The translations under genes and the position numbers were made by a program. DNA of 64,000 nt, from positions 5,230,108 through 5,294,107 of the forward strand of contig NZ_CP045928.1 of the NCBI RefSeq assembly GCF_009664855.1, in the 5' to 3' direction. The notes below the pieces were generated by a model. It had not been told where the DNA came from, searched no databases, and saw only the letters and a list, made by a program, of their open reading frames with translations. Positions 34,320 through 42,951 of the stretch are shown here, in pieces. Position 1 is the first letter of the stretch, and each line of letters opens with the position of its first letter. This DNA is from Flavobacterium sp. SLB02. Its GTDB lineage: Bacteria > Bacteroidota > Bacteroidia > Flavobacteriales > Flavobacteriaceae.

Positions 34320-37300
34320 TTGAAAACAACATCTGCTATATACCAAAAGCTAGAAGCATTTATAAAGAAATATTATACGAATGAATTGATAAAAGGAGGA
34401 CTTCTTTTTATTGGTTTTGGATTATTGTATTTCTTGTTCACGCTCTTTATTGAGTATTTTCTTTGGTTGAAACCATTAGGAAGAACATTATTATTCTGGA
34501 TATTTATTGTGGTAGAAGTGTTTCTATTGTTTCGTTTTATTTTGTTCCCGATTTTTAAGTTGTTCAAACTTCAAAAAGGTATTGATTATAATCAGGCTTC
34601 AACTATTATTGGAAATCATTTTACAGAAGTAAGTGATAAGCTGACGAACTTTTTGCAATTGTCAGCTTCTGAGAATTCAACAGAAAGTTCAGAGTTGATG
34701 TTGGCTTCGATAGAGCAAAAAGCAAATTCATTGCAGCCAATTCCGTTTGGGAATGCCATTAATTTTAAAACCAACAAAAAGTATTTGCCATTAGCTATTA
34801 TTCCAATTTTACTTTTTGCTGTGTTTTATATTTCAGGAAATAGTAATATTATTTCTCAAAGTTTAGATAGAGTAGTACATTTTAATGCGACATTTTTACC
34901 ACCGGCACCTTTCAAATTTGTAGTTCTAAATTCTAATTTACAAACAGAACAAAACAAAGATTTCGTGATTAAAATGGAATCCGTTGGAAACATAGTTCCG
35001 GAAAATGTAATGATCCATATTGGTAACGAAAGTTATTTTATGGAATCATCTCAACCTGGAAAGTTCGAATTCAAGATTGAAAAACCGGTATCCAATGTTC
35101 AGTTTTCTTTTGAAGGAAATTCGGTTTCATCTGAAGAATATGAGTTGAAAGTAATCACAGTTCCATCTATTGCCAACTTCGAAATGGTGTTAAATTTTCC
35201 ATCTTATCTAAAGAAAAAATCAGAAACTATTCAGGGGACAGGAAATGCAATTGTACCGGAAGGAACTTTGGTAACCTGGAAAATGAATACACAATCGACT
35301 CAGGAAATTGTTTGGAAAGATGATAATTCAATTTTTAAGTTCAATAAGGCCGAAAATGAGTTTAAATTGGCTAAAAATATCAGTCAAAATACAGAATATC
35401 AAATTCTTACATCGAATAATAAGGTTAAAAACTACGAAAAACTAGATTATCAGCTCTCCGTTATCAAAGATCAGCATCCAACGATCACAGTTAGCCCTGC
35501 CCCGGACAGTTTAAAGCTGGATAAAAATTATGTTTTAGGTAGGCTAGGTGATGACTACGGATTGTATAAACTTCAGGTTGTGTATTACGAACGTAACAAA
35601 CCAAACACTGCCAAGCGTGGAACAATACCTGTGAAGTCCGGTGTGTTTGATCAGTTTGTTTTTAACTTCCCAAGTAATCTTGCCGTGCAGGAAGGAGTAT
35701 CTTATGAATACTATTTTGAGGTTTTTGATAATGATGCACCACATGGATTTAAGAGTACAAAGTCTTCTGTTTTTTCTGATCGTGTTTCTACTACAGATGA
35801 AATTCATGATATGGAATTACAACAGCAAAATGAAAATATCAATAGTTTAGAGAAGTCTTTGAAGAATCAAACCAAGCAATTTTCTGAAATGGATAAGATT
35901 CAGAAAGCAGGAAAAGAGAAAGATAATTTAGAGTTTAAAGACCAACAAAAAGTAAATGATTTTATCAAACGTCAGAAACAGCAAGACGAAATGATGAAAC
36001 AATTTGCAGAGAAAATGAATAAGAATCTAGATAAATTTCAATCTGAAAAGAAAGATAAAACAGCTGATGATTTGCAAAAGCGTTTAGACAATGCAGAGAA
36101 AGATTTAGAAAAAAATCAGAAGTTGATGGATGAGTTGAAGAACTTAAACGACAAACTGAATAGCGAAGATTTGTTTGACAAGATGGAAAAGTTCAAACAA
36201 ATCAGTAAGAACCAATCTCGTAATCTGGAGCAATTGGTTGAATTAACTAAACGTTTTTATGTTTCTAAAAAAGCAGAACAGGTTGCAGATAAATTAAAGA
36301 AGTTAGCAGATCAGCAAGAGCAGCTCTCGAATAAAGAAAAAGAAAATACACAGGAGAGACAAGAAGATATTAATAAAGCTTTTGATAAAATTCAGGAAGA
36401 TTTAAAAGATCTGAAAGAGGAAAACAAGACATTGAAAGCTCCTTTGGATATTCCTTCTGATGCTTCAAAAGAGAAAGATGTCAAGGATGATTTGAAGAAA
36501 GCTTCTGAAGAATTAAGTAAAAAGAATTCTTCTTCGGCTAAGCCAAAACAAAAAAGTGCAGCCAAGAAAATGAAGAGTATGGCAGAGCAAATGGATTCAA
36601 GTATGGAAGGCGGAGAACAAGAACAGTTAGAAGAAGATGTTGCAATGCTTCGTCAGGTTTTGGATAATCTTCTTGCTTATTCGTTATCTCAGGAAGATGT
36701 GATGAAACAATTTAAATCTATGAAGTTGGGTTCTTCAGCTTTCACGAAGAACATTAAAGTGCAGCAGAATTTAAAACAACAGTTTAAACATGTCGATGAT
36801 AGTTTGTTTGCACTGTCTTTACGTAACCCAAAAGTAGCCGAAGATGTAACAAAAGAAATAGGAAATGTTCAGTACAATATAGATAAAGCTATTGAAACTT
36901 TAAGTGATGTTCAGGTTCCAAAAGGAGTTTCGCACCAGCAATATGCGGTTTCATCTGCAAATAAATTGGCAGATTTTTTAAGTGATTTATTAAATAACAT
37001 GCAGATGTCTATGTCGAAACCAGGAGCAGGAAAACCAAAACCTGGTGACGGGCAAGGGATGCAATTACCGGATATTATACAAAAGCAAAAAGGTCTTGCT
37101 GATAAAATGAAAGAAGGAATGAAACATGGAGATAAGCCCGGTGACAAACCTGGAGATAAACAGGGTGAAGGACAACAAGGTAAATCTGGAGATGGAAAGC
37201 AAGGACAAGGAAAAGAGGGACAAGGGAAAAGTGGTCAGGGAAAAGATGGTAAAGGAGATAAAAATGGAGGCAAAGGAAATGACGGAAAAGATGGTGAGGA

Positions 37301-37715
37301 CGGAGAAGGAGATGCTGAAGCTATTATGGAAATCTATAAAGAACAAGTAAAACTTCGTGAAGCATTACAAAAAGAATTAGCCAAACAAGGTTTAGATTCT
37401 CAAGGAAGATCTGTAATTGATCAAATGAAAGCCTCGGAAAAACAACTTTTGAATAAAGGTTTTAAGAATGAGAACCTGCAACGTATCCTTAATATTCAAC
37501 AAGAATTATTAAAATTAAATAATGCAGTTCAACAACAGGGGCAAGATACAAAGCGTCAATCTGAAACAAATAAGACTGAATTTTCTAATAAAACAAATGC
37601 ACTACCAAGTTCGTTATTGGATTATTTAAACAGTGTAGAGATATTAAACAGACAATCACTACCTTTGCGCTCGAATTTTAATCAAAAGGTTCAAGAATAT
37701 TTTAATACAAAATGA
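34320..37715 (+). CDS. DUF4175 family large membrane-anchored protein
   Basis: A 1131-residue protein starting with TTG. Two membrane helices lie near residues 24-45 and 55-78 and a third near 155-172 (YLPLAIIPILLFAVFYISG). A beta-rich extracytoplasmic region with Ig-like strands fills 180-500, and from 510 to about 900 it is a long Lys/Glu/Gln-rich coiled coil. A Gly/Lys/Asp low-complexity stretch (KPGDKPGDKPGDKQGEG and onward, about 920-1000) precedes a final helical part. I know the N-terminal family as DUF4175, of unknown function. The stop overlaps the ybeY start by 4 bp (ATGA), indicating translational coupling. Confidence 0.85.
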   Translation: MKTTSAIYQKLEAFIKKYYTNELIKGGLLFIGFGLLYFLFTLFIEYFLWLKPLGRTLLFWIFIVVEVFLLFRFILFPIFKLFKLQKGIDYNQASTIIGNHFTEVSDKLTNFLQLSASENSTESSELMLASIEQKANSLQPIPFGNAINFKTNKKYLPLAIIPILLFAVFYISGNSNIISQSLDRVVHFNATFLPPAPFKFVVLNSNLQTEQNKDFVIKMESVGNIVPENVMIHIGNESYFMESSQPGKFEFKIEKPVSNVQFSFEGNSVSSEEYELKVITVPSIANFEMVLNFPSYLKKKSETIQGTGNAIVPEGTLVTWKMNTQSTQEIVWKDDNSIFKFNKAENEFKLAKNISQNTEYQILTSNNKVKNYEKLDYQLSVIKDQHPTITVSPAPDSLKLDKNYVLGRLGDDYGLYKLQVVYYERNKPNTAKRGTIPVKSGVFDQFVFNFPSNLAVQEGVSYEYYFEVFDNDAPHGFKSTKSSVFSDRVSTTDEIHDMELQQQNENINSLEKSLKNQTKQFSEMDKIQKAGKEKDNLEFKDQQKVNDFIKRQKQQDEMMKQFAEKMNKNLDKFQSEKKDKTADDLQKRLDNAEKDLEKNQKLMDELKNLNDKLNSEDLFDKMEKFKQISKNQSRNLEQLVELTKRFYVSKKAEQVADKLKKLADQQEQLSNKEKENTQERQEDINKAFDKIQEDLKDLKEENKTLKAPLDIPSDASKEKDVKDDLKKASEELSKKNSSSAKPKQKSAAKKMKSMAEQMDSSMEGGEQEQLEEDVAMLRQVLDNLLAYSLSQEDVMKQFKSMKLGSSAFTKNIKVQQNLKQQFKHVDDSLFALSLRNPKVAEDVTKEIGNVQYNIDKAIETLSDVQVPKGVSHQQYAVSSANKLADFLSDLLNNMQMSMSKPGAGKPKPGDGQGMQLPDIIQKQKGLADKMKEGMKHGDKPGDKPGDKQGEGQQGKSGDGKQGQGKEGQGKSGQGKDGKGDKNGGKGNDGKDGEDGEGDAEAIMEIYKEQVKLREALQKELAKQGLDSQGRSVIDQMKASEKQLLNKGFKNENLQRILNIQQELLKLNNAVQQQGQDTKRQSETNKTEFSNKTNALPSSLLDYLNSVEILNRQSLPLRSNFNQKVQEYFNTK

Positions 37716-38134
37716 TCAATTTTAATTACGAAACCGAATTTACTTTAGAGAACGAACAAGCCTTTGCAGATTGGTTGAGCGCTGTAATCGTTTCTGAAAA
37801 AAAAAATGAAGGAGAGATAAATTACATTTTTTGTGATGATGAATATCTTCATAAGATAAATGTAGAATATCTAAATCATGATACACTAACAGATATTATC
37901 AGTTTTGATTACACAGTAGGTAACGAACTAAACGGAGATATCTTTGTTTCTGTAGAAAGAGTAGAGGATAATGCTAAGGATTTTAATGTTTCTTTTACAG
38001 AAGAATTAAAAAGAGTTTTGGCTCACGGTATACTTCATTATTGTGGATACAAAGACAAGAGTGATTCTGAAGCTGAACTTATGCGTTCAAAAGAAGATGA
38101 GAAGATTGCGATGTTTCACGTGGAACAGGAATAA
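37712..38134 (+). CDS. ybeY: rRNA maturation endoribonuclease YbeY
   Basis: A 140-residue UPF0054 metalloprotein involved in 16S rRNA 3' processing and ribosome quality control. The active-site segment is LAHGILHYCGYKDKSD. The first two zinc-ligand His are present in the H-x3-H spacing, but the usual third His (H-x3-H-x5-H) is Asp here. TDIISFDYTVG matches the conserved DVLSFP-like strand. The last codons (MFHVEQE) coincide with the first parS-like site of the cluster, so that site is constrained at two levels. Confidence 0.92.
   Translation: MINFNYETEFTLENEQAFADWLSAVIVSEKKNEGEINYIFCDDEYLHKINVEYLNHDTLTDIISFDYTVGNELNGDIFVSVERVEDNAKDFNVSFTEELKRVLAHGILHYCGYKDKSDSEAELMRSKEDEKIAMFHVEQE
38112..38127. 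promoter_or_regulatory. parS-like site 1
   Basis: TGTTTCACGTGGAACA, a near-palindromic 16-mer one base from the consensus ParB site TGTTTCACGTGAAACA. It lies inside the 3' end of ybeY. Confidence 0.8.
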
Positions 38135-38172
38135 AAATAAATAAATTCAAAAGTGTAAGTTCCAAATTCGGA

Positions 38173-38188
38173 TGTTTCACGTGAAACA
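38173..38188. promoter_or_regulatory. parS-like site 2 (perfect palindrome)
   Basis: TGTTTCACGTGAAACA, identical to the consensus bacterial parS sequence. Confidence 0.88.
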
Positions 38189-38218
38189 TTGATAGAAGAT
38201 TTAGATTATACAGAAGAG

Positions 38219-38234
38219 TGTTTCACGTGGAACT
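38219..38234. promoter_or_regulatory. parS-like site 3
   Basis: TGTTTCACGTGGAACT; two bases from consensus, with the central CACGTG intact. Confidence 0.75.
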
Positions 38235-38273
38235 ATTTGAAAAGAGATCAAATATTCTGAAAACAATTTGAGA

Positions 38274-38289
38274 TGTTTCACGTGGAACA
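38274..38289. promoter_or_regulatory. parS-like site 4
   Basis: TGTTTCACGTGGAACA, same sequence as site 1. Confidence 0.8.
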
Positions 38290-38327
38290 TGTATATTCAA
38301 GATTGTAGATTGTGAAAAAAAATATAA

Positions 38328-38343
38328 TGTTTCACGTGGAACA
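38328..38343. promoter_or_regulatory. parS-like site 5
   Basis: TGTTTCACGTGGAACA, same sequence as sites 1 and 4; spacing from site 4 is 54 bp. Confidence 0.8.
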
Positions 38344-38399
38344 TGAAAAGAATTAGGAAGGTTTTATTTTGAAAGAGAAGAATGGTTTTGATTGTAGTC

Positions 38400-38415
38400 T
38401 GTTCCACGTGGAAGA
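38400..38415. promoter_or_regulatory. parS-like site 6
   Basis: TGTTCCACGTGGAAGA; left arm and core intact, right arm degenerate. Confidence 0.6.
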
Positions 38416-38579
38416 GATTTGTTTGAATGAAATTATGGTTTGAGATTTTAGACTGAGATTTTAATTTTGGTATTTGAATTGCGTAAGCGCAATTTTTTCC
38501 AGAACATATTTCTACGCCAGAATTGGAATTTAGAATTTCTAAATTTGAATTTCAGAATTTAAAAGTTGCGCATTAGCGC

Positions 38580-38595
38580 CGTTCCACGTGGAACA
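38580..38595. promoter_or_regulatory. parS-like site 7
   Basis: CGTTCCACGTGGAACA; palindromic over 14 bases, 63 bp upstream of mnmG. The 160 bp before it hold only AT-rich sequence. Confidence 0.75.
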
Positions 38596-38657
38596 AAAGA
38601 ATGAGAAAATAATTCTGAGGATCGCCTTAAACGGTTTGCAGAGAATAATAAAACAAA

Positions 38658-40529
38658 ATGTTTTTAGAAGAATACGATGTTATTGTAGTTGGTGCAGGTC
38701 ATGCGGGATCTGAAGCCGCGGCAGCGGCCGCAAATTTAGGATCCAAAACTTTATTGGTTACCATGAGTCTGCAGAACATTGCACAGATGTCTTGCAACCC
38801 AGCGATGGGAGGAATTGCAAAAGGACAAATTGTGCGTGAGATTGATGCGCTTGGAGGATACTCAGGAATTGTTTCCGACCGCACGGCAATTCAATTTAAG
38901 ATGTTGAATAAATCGAAAGGACCTGCAATGTGGTCCCCGAGAGTTCAAAGTGATCGAATGCGTTTTGCTGAAGAATGGAGAATGATGTTGGAGGGAACTC
39001 CAAATTTGGATTTCTACCAGGAGATGGTAAAGGGTTTGATTATCGAGGACGGAAAGATAAAAGGAATCAGAACTTCGTTAGGAGTAGAGATTCGATCTAA
39101 GTCGGTTGTATTGACAAACGGAACTTTTCTGAATGGTTTGATTCATATTGGAGAAAAACAATTTGGAGGAGGAAGAGCAGGTGAGAGTGCTGCAACAGGA
39201 ATTACTGAAGATTTGGTGAAAGCCGGATTTGAATCAGGAAGAATGAAAACAGGAACGCCACCACGAGTTGATGGACGTTCTTTGGATTATTCTAAAATGA
39301 ACGAAGAAAAAGGAGATGCGAAACCGGATAAGTTTTCTTATTCGGATTTAACGGTTCCTTTAATAAATCAAAGATCTTGCTACATGACATATACGTCATT
39401 GGATGTTCATGATATTTTGAGAGAAGGTTTTGATCGTTCTCCAATGTTTAACGGAAGAATCAAAAGTCTTGGCCCGAGATATTGTCCTTCGATAGAAGAT
39501 AAGATTAATCGTTTTGCTGATAAAGATCGTCATCAATTATTTGTTGAGCCGGAAGGTTGGAATACTTGTGAAGTTTATGTAAACGGATTTTCAACTTCTC
39601 TTCCGGAGGATATTCAGTTCAAAGCATTGCGTTCTGTTGTTGGATTTGAGAATGTGAAATTCTTCCGTCCTGGATATGCGATCGAATATGATTATTTCCC
39701 GCCAACACAATTGAAACATACTTTGGAAACAAAGTTAGTTGAAGGTTTATATTTTGCCGGACAAATAAACGGAACAACAGGATATGAAGAAGCGGCATCA
39801 CAAGGTTTGATGGCTGGAATAAATGCGCATTTAAAAGTGCATGAAAAAGCGCCGCTAATTTTAAAACGTGATGAAGCTTATATTGGAGTTTTGATTGACG
39901 ACTTGATTACGAAAGGAACGGAAGAACCATATCGTATGTTTACATCGAGAGCAGAGTATCGAACATTGTTGCGTCAAGATAATGCCGATTTTAGATTAAC
40001 GCCAATGTCGCATGAAATTGGTCTTGCTTCTGAAGCGCGTTTACGCCGTATGGAAAAGAAATTGAACGAATCTGAAAAGATGGTCGCTTTCTTTAGAGAA
40101 ACGAGTGTAACGGTTGCAGAAACTAATCCGATTTTGGAAGCGAAAGAAACAGCTCCGATTACGCAAGGTGATAAAATGTTTAAAGTCTTCTCACGTCCTC
40201 AAATAGATTTAGAGGATATGTTGAAATTTGAGAAAGTAAAAGAATATATAGAATCGAATGATGTTGATCAGGAAATTTTGGAACAAGCCGAAATTCAGGT
40301 CAAATATTCTGGTTATATCGAAAAGGAAAGAAACAACGCTGACAAACTAACTCGTTTAGAAGAAGTGAAGATTCCGGAAAATTTCGATTACAATAAAATT
40401 AAATCAATGTCGATTGAAGCAAAACAAAAATTGAGCAAGATTCGTCCTGTTACAATTTCTCAGGCTTCAAGAATAAGCGGGGTGTCACCAAGTGATATTT
40501 CGGTTTTGTTGATTTATATGGGAAGGTAA
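38658..40529 (+). CDS. mnmG: tRNA uridine-5-carboxymethylaminomethyl modification enzyme MnmG (GidA)
   Basis: A 623-residue FAD protein that, with MnmE, modifies U34 of certain tRNAs. The FAD-binding motif is VIVVGAGHAGSEAAAAAA (residues 9-26). The family signatures CNPAMGGIAKGQIVREIDAL and GTPPRVDGRSLDY are present, and the C-terminal helical domain with LSKIRPVTISQASRISGVSP binds MnmE and tRNA. Length is standard. In many bacteria this gene lies near the replication origin. It is flanked on both sides by parS-like sites, which fits an origin-proximal position here. Confidence 0.96.
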   Translation: MFLEEYDVIVVGAGHAGSEAAAAAANLGSKTLLVTMSLQNIAQMSCNPAMGGIAKGQIVREIDALGGYSGIVSDRTAIQFKMLNKSKGPAMWSPRVQSDRMRFAEEWRMMLEGTPNLDFYQEMVKGLIIEDGKIKGIRTSLGVEIRSKSVVLTNGTFLNGLIHIGEKQFGGGRAGESAATGITEDLVKAGFESGRMKTGTPPRVDGRSLDYSKMNEEKGDAKPDKFSYSDLTVPLINQRSCYMTYTSLDVHDILREGFDRSPMFNGRIKSLGPRYCPSIEDKINRFADKDRHQLFVEPEGWNTCEVYVNGFSTSLPEDIQFKALRSVVGFENVKFFRPGYAIEYDYFPPTQLKHTLETKLVEGLYFAGQINGTTGYEEAASQGLMAGINAHLKVHEKAPLILKRDEAYIGVLIDDLITKGTEEPYRMFTSRAEYRTLLRQDNADFRLTPMSHEIGLASEARLRRMEKKLNESEKMVAFFRETSVTVAETNPILEAKETAPITQGDKMFKVFSRPQIDLEDMLKFEKVKEYIESNDVDQEILEQAEIQVKYSGYIEKERNNADKLTRLEEVKIPENFDYNKIKSMSIEAKQKLSKIRPVTISQASRISGVSPSDISVLLIYMGR

Positions 40530-40600
40530 GAAAGTATTCAGTCTCAGTTTTTAATTTTCAGTAAATGCTCAAAATTGAATACTGAGATTGTTTATTAAAT

Positions 40601-40616
40601 TGTTCCACGTGAAACC
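40601..40616. promoter_or_regulatory. parS-like site 8
   Basis: TGTTCCACGTGAAACC, close to the Bacillus-type parS sequence, downstream of mnmG. Confidence 0.75.
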
Positions 40617-40672
40617 ATTTCTGACTTATATGTTTTTCGGTTTTGAAATAATCTGAAATTGAAGATTGGATT

Positions 40673-40688
40673 TGTTCCACGTGAAACG
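40673..40688. promoter_or_regulatory. parS-like site 9
   Basis: TGTTCCACGTGAAACG, 72 bp from site 8. Confidence 0.75.
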
Positions 40689-40737
40689 AATTTTAAATAG
40701 AAAGCTATATTGGTTTGTTTATAAAGAAATGATATAG

Positions 40738-40840
40738 TTTGTCATTCCGAGGAACGAGGAATCTCCGTTGCAAGATCGACAAAGTTTATTCTTTTGATTA
40801 CGGAATTACTTGCGGAGATTCCTCGTTCCTCGAATGACAA
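40738..40840. repeat. REP-like palindromic element, copy 2
   Basis: The outer arms TTTGTCATTCCGAGGAACGA and TCGTTCCTCGAATGACAAA are almost perfectly complementary over about 28 bp, with GAATCTCC/GGAGATTC inside. It is the better-preserved relative of the element at 25611-25712. Confidence 0.8.
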
Positions 40841-40866
40841 AATAACCAAAATTTAAAATTCATTGT

Positions 40867-41340
40867 ATGAGAATTATTCAAAAAGAAATTTTATCATTAG
40901 AAGAAAAAGAAACTTTACGTGAATTATGGAATAACGAATATCCGGCAAAATTGAATTTGAAAACTATTGAAGATTTTAAATTGTATTTAAACGGACTTTC
41001 AAAAACAAAACATTATTTGTTGCTTGACGATTCAGATGAAATTCAGGGTTGGACTTTTACTTTTTTGAGAGAAGACGAAAATTGGTTTGCTATAATTTTA
41101 AATAGTGAAATACACGGCAAAGGAAATGGTTCACTTTTGATGAATGAAATAAAAAAGAATAATACTAGTTTGAATGGTTGGGTGATCGATAATAAAAACG
41201 AAGTAAAACAAAATGCAACATTGTACAAATCGCCAATTCAGTTTTATGAGAAAAACGGATTTACGATTTGTAAAGACATTAGAATTGAAAATGAAAAACT
41301 TTCGGCTGTGAAAATTAATTGGAACGCTGAAAAATTGTAA
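40867..41340 (+). CDS. GNAT-like N-acetyltransferase
   Basis: A 157-residue protein with the GNAT pattern: strands around HYLLLDDSDEIQGWTFTFL, a core strand NWFAIILNSEIHGKGNGSLL in which HGKGNGSLL is the acetyl-CoA binding R/QxxGxG/A-like loop, and a final YEKNGFTICKDI segment. The substrate is unknown. It appears monocistronic with a terminator directly downstream. Confidence 0.75.
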   Translation: MRIIQKEILSLEEKETLRELWNNEYPAKLNLKTIEDFKLYLNGLSKTKHYLLLDDSDEIQGWTFTFLREDENWFAIILNSEIHGKGNGSLLMNEIKKNNTSLNGWVIDNKNEVKQNATLYKSPIQFYEKNGFTICKDIRIENEKLSAVKINWNAEKL

Positions 41341-41352
41341 TATAAAAAATAG

Positions 41353-41383
41353 ACCCTAAAAACAGAATTTCTGGTTTTAGGGT
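41353..41383 (+). terminator. Terminator of the GNAT gene
   Basis: ACCCTAAAAACAGA pairs with CTGGTTTTAGGGT with one mismatch, starting 12 bp after the stop. Confidence 0.8.
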
Positions 41384-41421
41384 TTGCTATGAAATTAAAC
41401 CAAATACCTATAATTTAAAAA

Positions 41422-42270
41422 ATGGACGTTTTAAACAAAAAACATTTTCTTACTGTAAAAGACCATTCTGTATCTAAAGAAATTTTCGAATTGTATCATG
41501 ATGAAAATTTAGATATGTTAATTACATCTCCGCAACCCGATTTAGAAAATCTTGGAAAATATTACGAAAGCGAAGATTATATTTCGCACACGGATAACAA
41601 ACGTTCGTTATTTGAAAAAGCATATCACTTTGTAAAAAATATTGCTTTAAAAAATAAACTGAATTTGATCAATGACGAACAATCTCAAAAAGGAAGAATT
41701 TTGGATATTGGTGCCGGAACGGGAGATTTTTTATTAACGGCAAAAAATGATGGTTGGGAAACTGTTGGAGTAGAACCAAGCGACAGGGCAAAAAATATTG
41801 CGATCCAAAAAGGAATTTCTTTTGTGAACGAAATTAGCGATCTTGAAAATAATTCTTTTGACGTGATTACAATGTGGCACGTTTTGGAACATGTTCCTAA
41901 TTTAGAATTACAAATCGAGGAATTGAAGCGTTTATTAAAACCAACTGGAACATTAATTGTTGCGGTTCCAAATTTTAAATCTTACGACGCGCAACATTAC
42001 AAAACTTTTTGGGCAGCTTATGATGTGCCAATTCACTTTTGGCATTTCTCGAAAAAAGCCATTCACTCGCTTTTTGAAAAAGTAGACATGAAGTTAGAAA
42101 AAGTGCTTCCAATGAAATTTGATTCTTTTTATGTGAGTTTATTATCTGAAAAATACAAAACCGGAAAAATGAATTACATCAGTGCTTTTTTCGTTGGTTT
42201 AAAATCAAATTTAAAAGCGGGCAGTACAAAAGAGTATTCATCGCACATTTATGTCTTAAAAAACAAGTAA
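41422..42270 (+). CDS. Class I SAM-dependent methyltransferase
   Basis: The 282-residue protein has the SAM-binding motif I RILDIGAGTGDFLLTA (about residue 93), acidic motif II GVEPSD, and the post-II segment DVITMWHVLEHVPNLELQIE. The N-terminal part has a short strand region typical of Bacteroidota sugar- or lipid-modifying methyltransferases, such as YYESEDYISHTD. The substrate is not evident. A hairpin terminator follows at once. Confidence 0.85.
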   Translation: MDVLNKKHFLTVKDHSVSKEIFELYHDENLDMLITSPQPDLENLGKYYESEDYISHTDNKRSLFEKAYHFVKNIALKNKLNLINDEQSQKGRILDIGAGTGDFLLTAKNDGWETVGVEPSDRAKNIAIQKGISFVNEISDLENNSFDVITMWHVLEHVPNLELQIEELKRLLKPTGTLIVAVPNFKSYDAQHYKTFWAAYDVPIHFWHFSKKAIHSLFEKVDMKLEKVLPMKFDSFYVSLLSEKYKTGKMNYISAFFVGLKSNLKAGSTKEYSSHIYVLKNK

Positions 42271-42305
42271 AACGCAATTTAAGCGTATTTCTGGCGTTTT
42301 TTTAT
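42269..42305 (+). terminator. Terminator of the methyltransferase gene
   Basis: AAACGC pairs with GCGTTT with an AT-rich loop, followed by a T-run. Confidence 0.65.
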
Positions 42306-42306
42306 T

Positions 42307-42439
42307 GTAAGTGAGGAGTAATTATGTCTTTTTTGAGATCGTCTTTCTAATAAAAGCTATGAAAGCCACTTTTGATAGTGGTTTTTTATGCTTTAGGAAG
42401 CTTCCATAAATAAAAACAATACCATGAAAAATGCTATTT
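42307..42439 (+). repeat. Noncoding duplicated element, copy 1
   Basis: It shares with 42742-42879 an ordered set of blocks: GT.AAGTGA.G, a CTTTTTTGAGA block, TAATAAAAGCTATGAAAGCC, TTCCATAAA.AAAAACAATA, and GCTATTTTTTT. Copy 1 has a CCACT..AGTGG hairpin plus T-run in the middle. No coding frame. Confidence 0.65.
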
Positions 42440-42741
42440 TTTTGAAATTTTAAGGCTGAATTTTTCTGATTTTAAGTTTTGAAATCGTGAAGATAAAAAT
42501 TGTTATGAATTTTGATTTTTTCGAAAATTGAATTCTATATTTTTGAAAATACAGTGTTTTTAAAAATGTTGTTACTCTAATTTTTGTTTTTTAAAATTTC
42601 AAAAGACAAAATGATTTTTTTGACATTTTTCTGCCGTTTTGAGTTTTAAAAACATCAATTAGGAAAATAGGCATACAAGTTTCTTTTAAGATTAAAAAAA
42701 CGACTAAAACCTAAAATAGCATGTTTTTGGCATCTTTTTAG

Positions 42742-42879
42742 GTCAAGTGAAGGTAATTGTTTCTTTTTTGAGAAAGTGTTTGTAATAAAAGCTATGAAAG
42801 CCGTTTTTAATAGCGTTGAATTATTGACATTTTTCTTTCCATAAAGAAAAACAATATCATAAAATTCTAGCATTTTTTA
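42742..42879 (+). repeat. Noncoding duplicated element, copy 2
   Basis: It shares with copy 1 the 20-base block TAATAAAAGCTATGAAAGCC and its flanking order. The 300 bp between the copies are AT-rich and hold nothing I can identify. Copy 2 ends about 10 bp before the promoter of the OmpH-like gene. Confidence 0.65.
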
Positions 42880-42888
42880 AACTTTATG

Positions 42889-42917
42889 TTGATGCTATTT
42901 ATTTTTTTATATTTTTG
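42889..42917 (+). promoter_or_regulatory. Promoter of the OmpH-like gene
   Basis: TTG (42889-42891), 18-bp spacer, TATTTTTG (42910-42917). It excludes the upstream in-frame ATG at 42886 as a real start. Confidence 0.75.
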
Positions 42918-42951
42918 TCTTCAATACATTAAAAAATTAGAAATTCAAAAA

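Noticed and set aside
36900..37350. Minus-strand and alternative-frame open frames in the DUF4175 gene
   Set aside because: They arise from the Gly/Lys/Asp low-complexity stretch and overlap a clearly coding frame.
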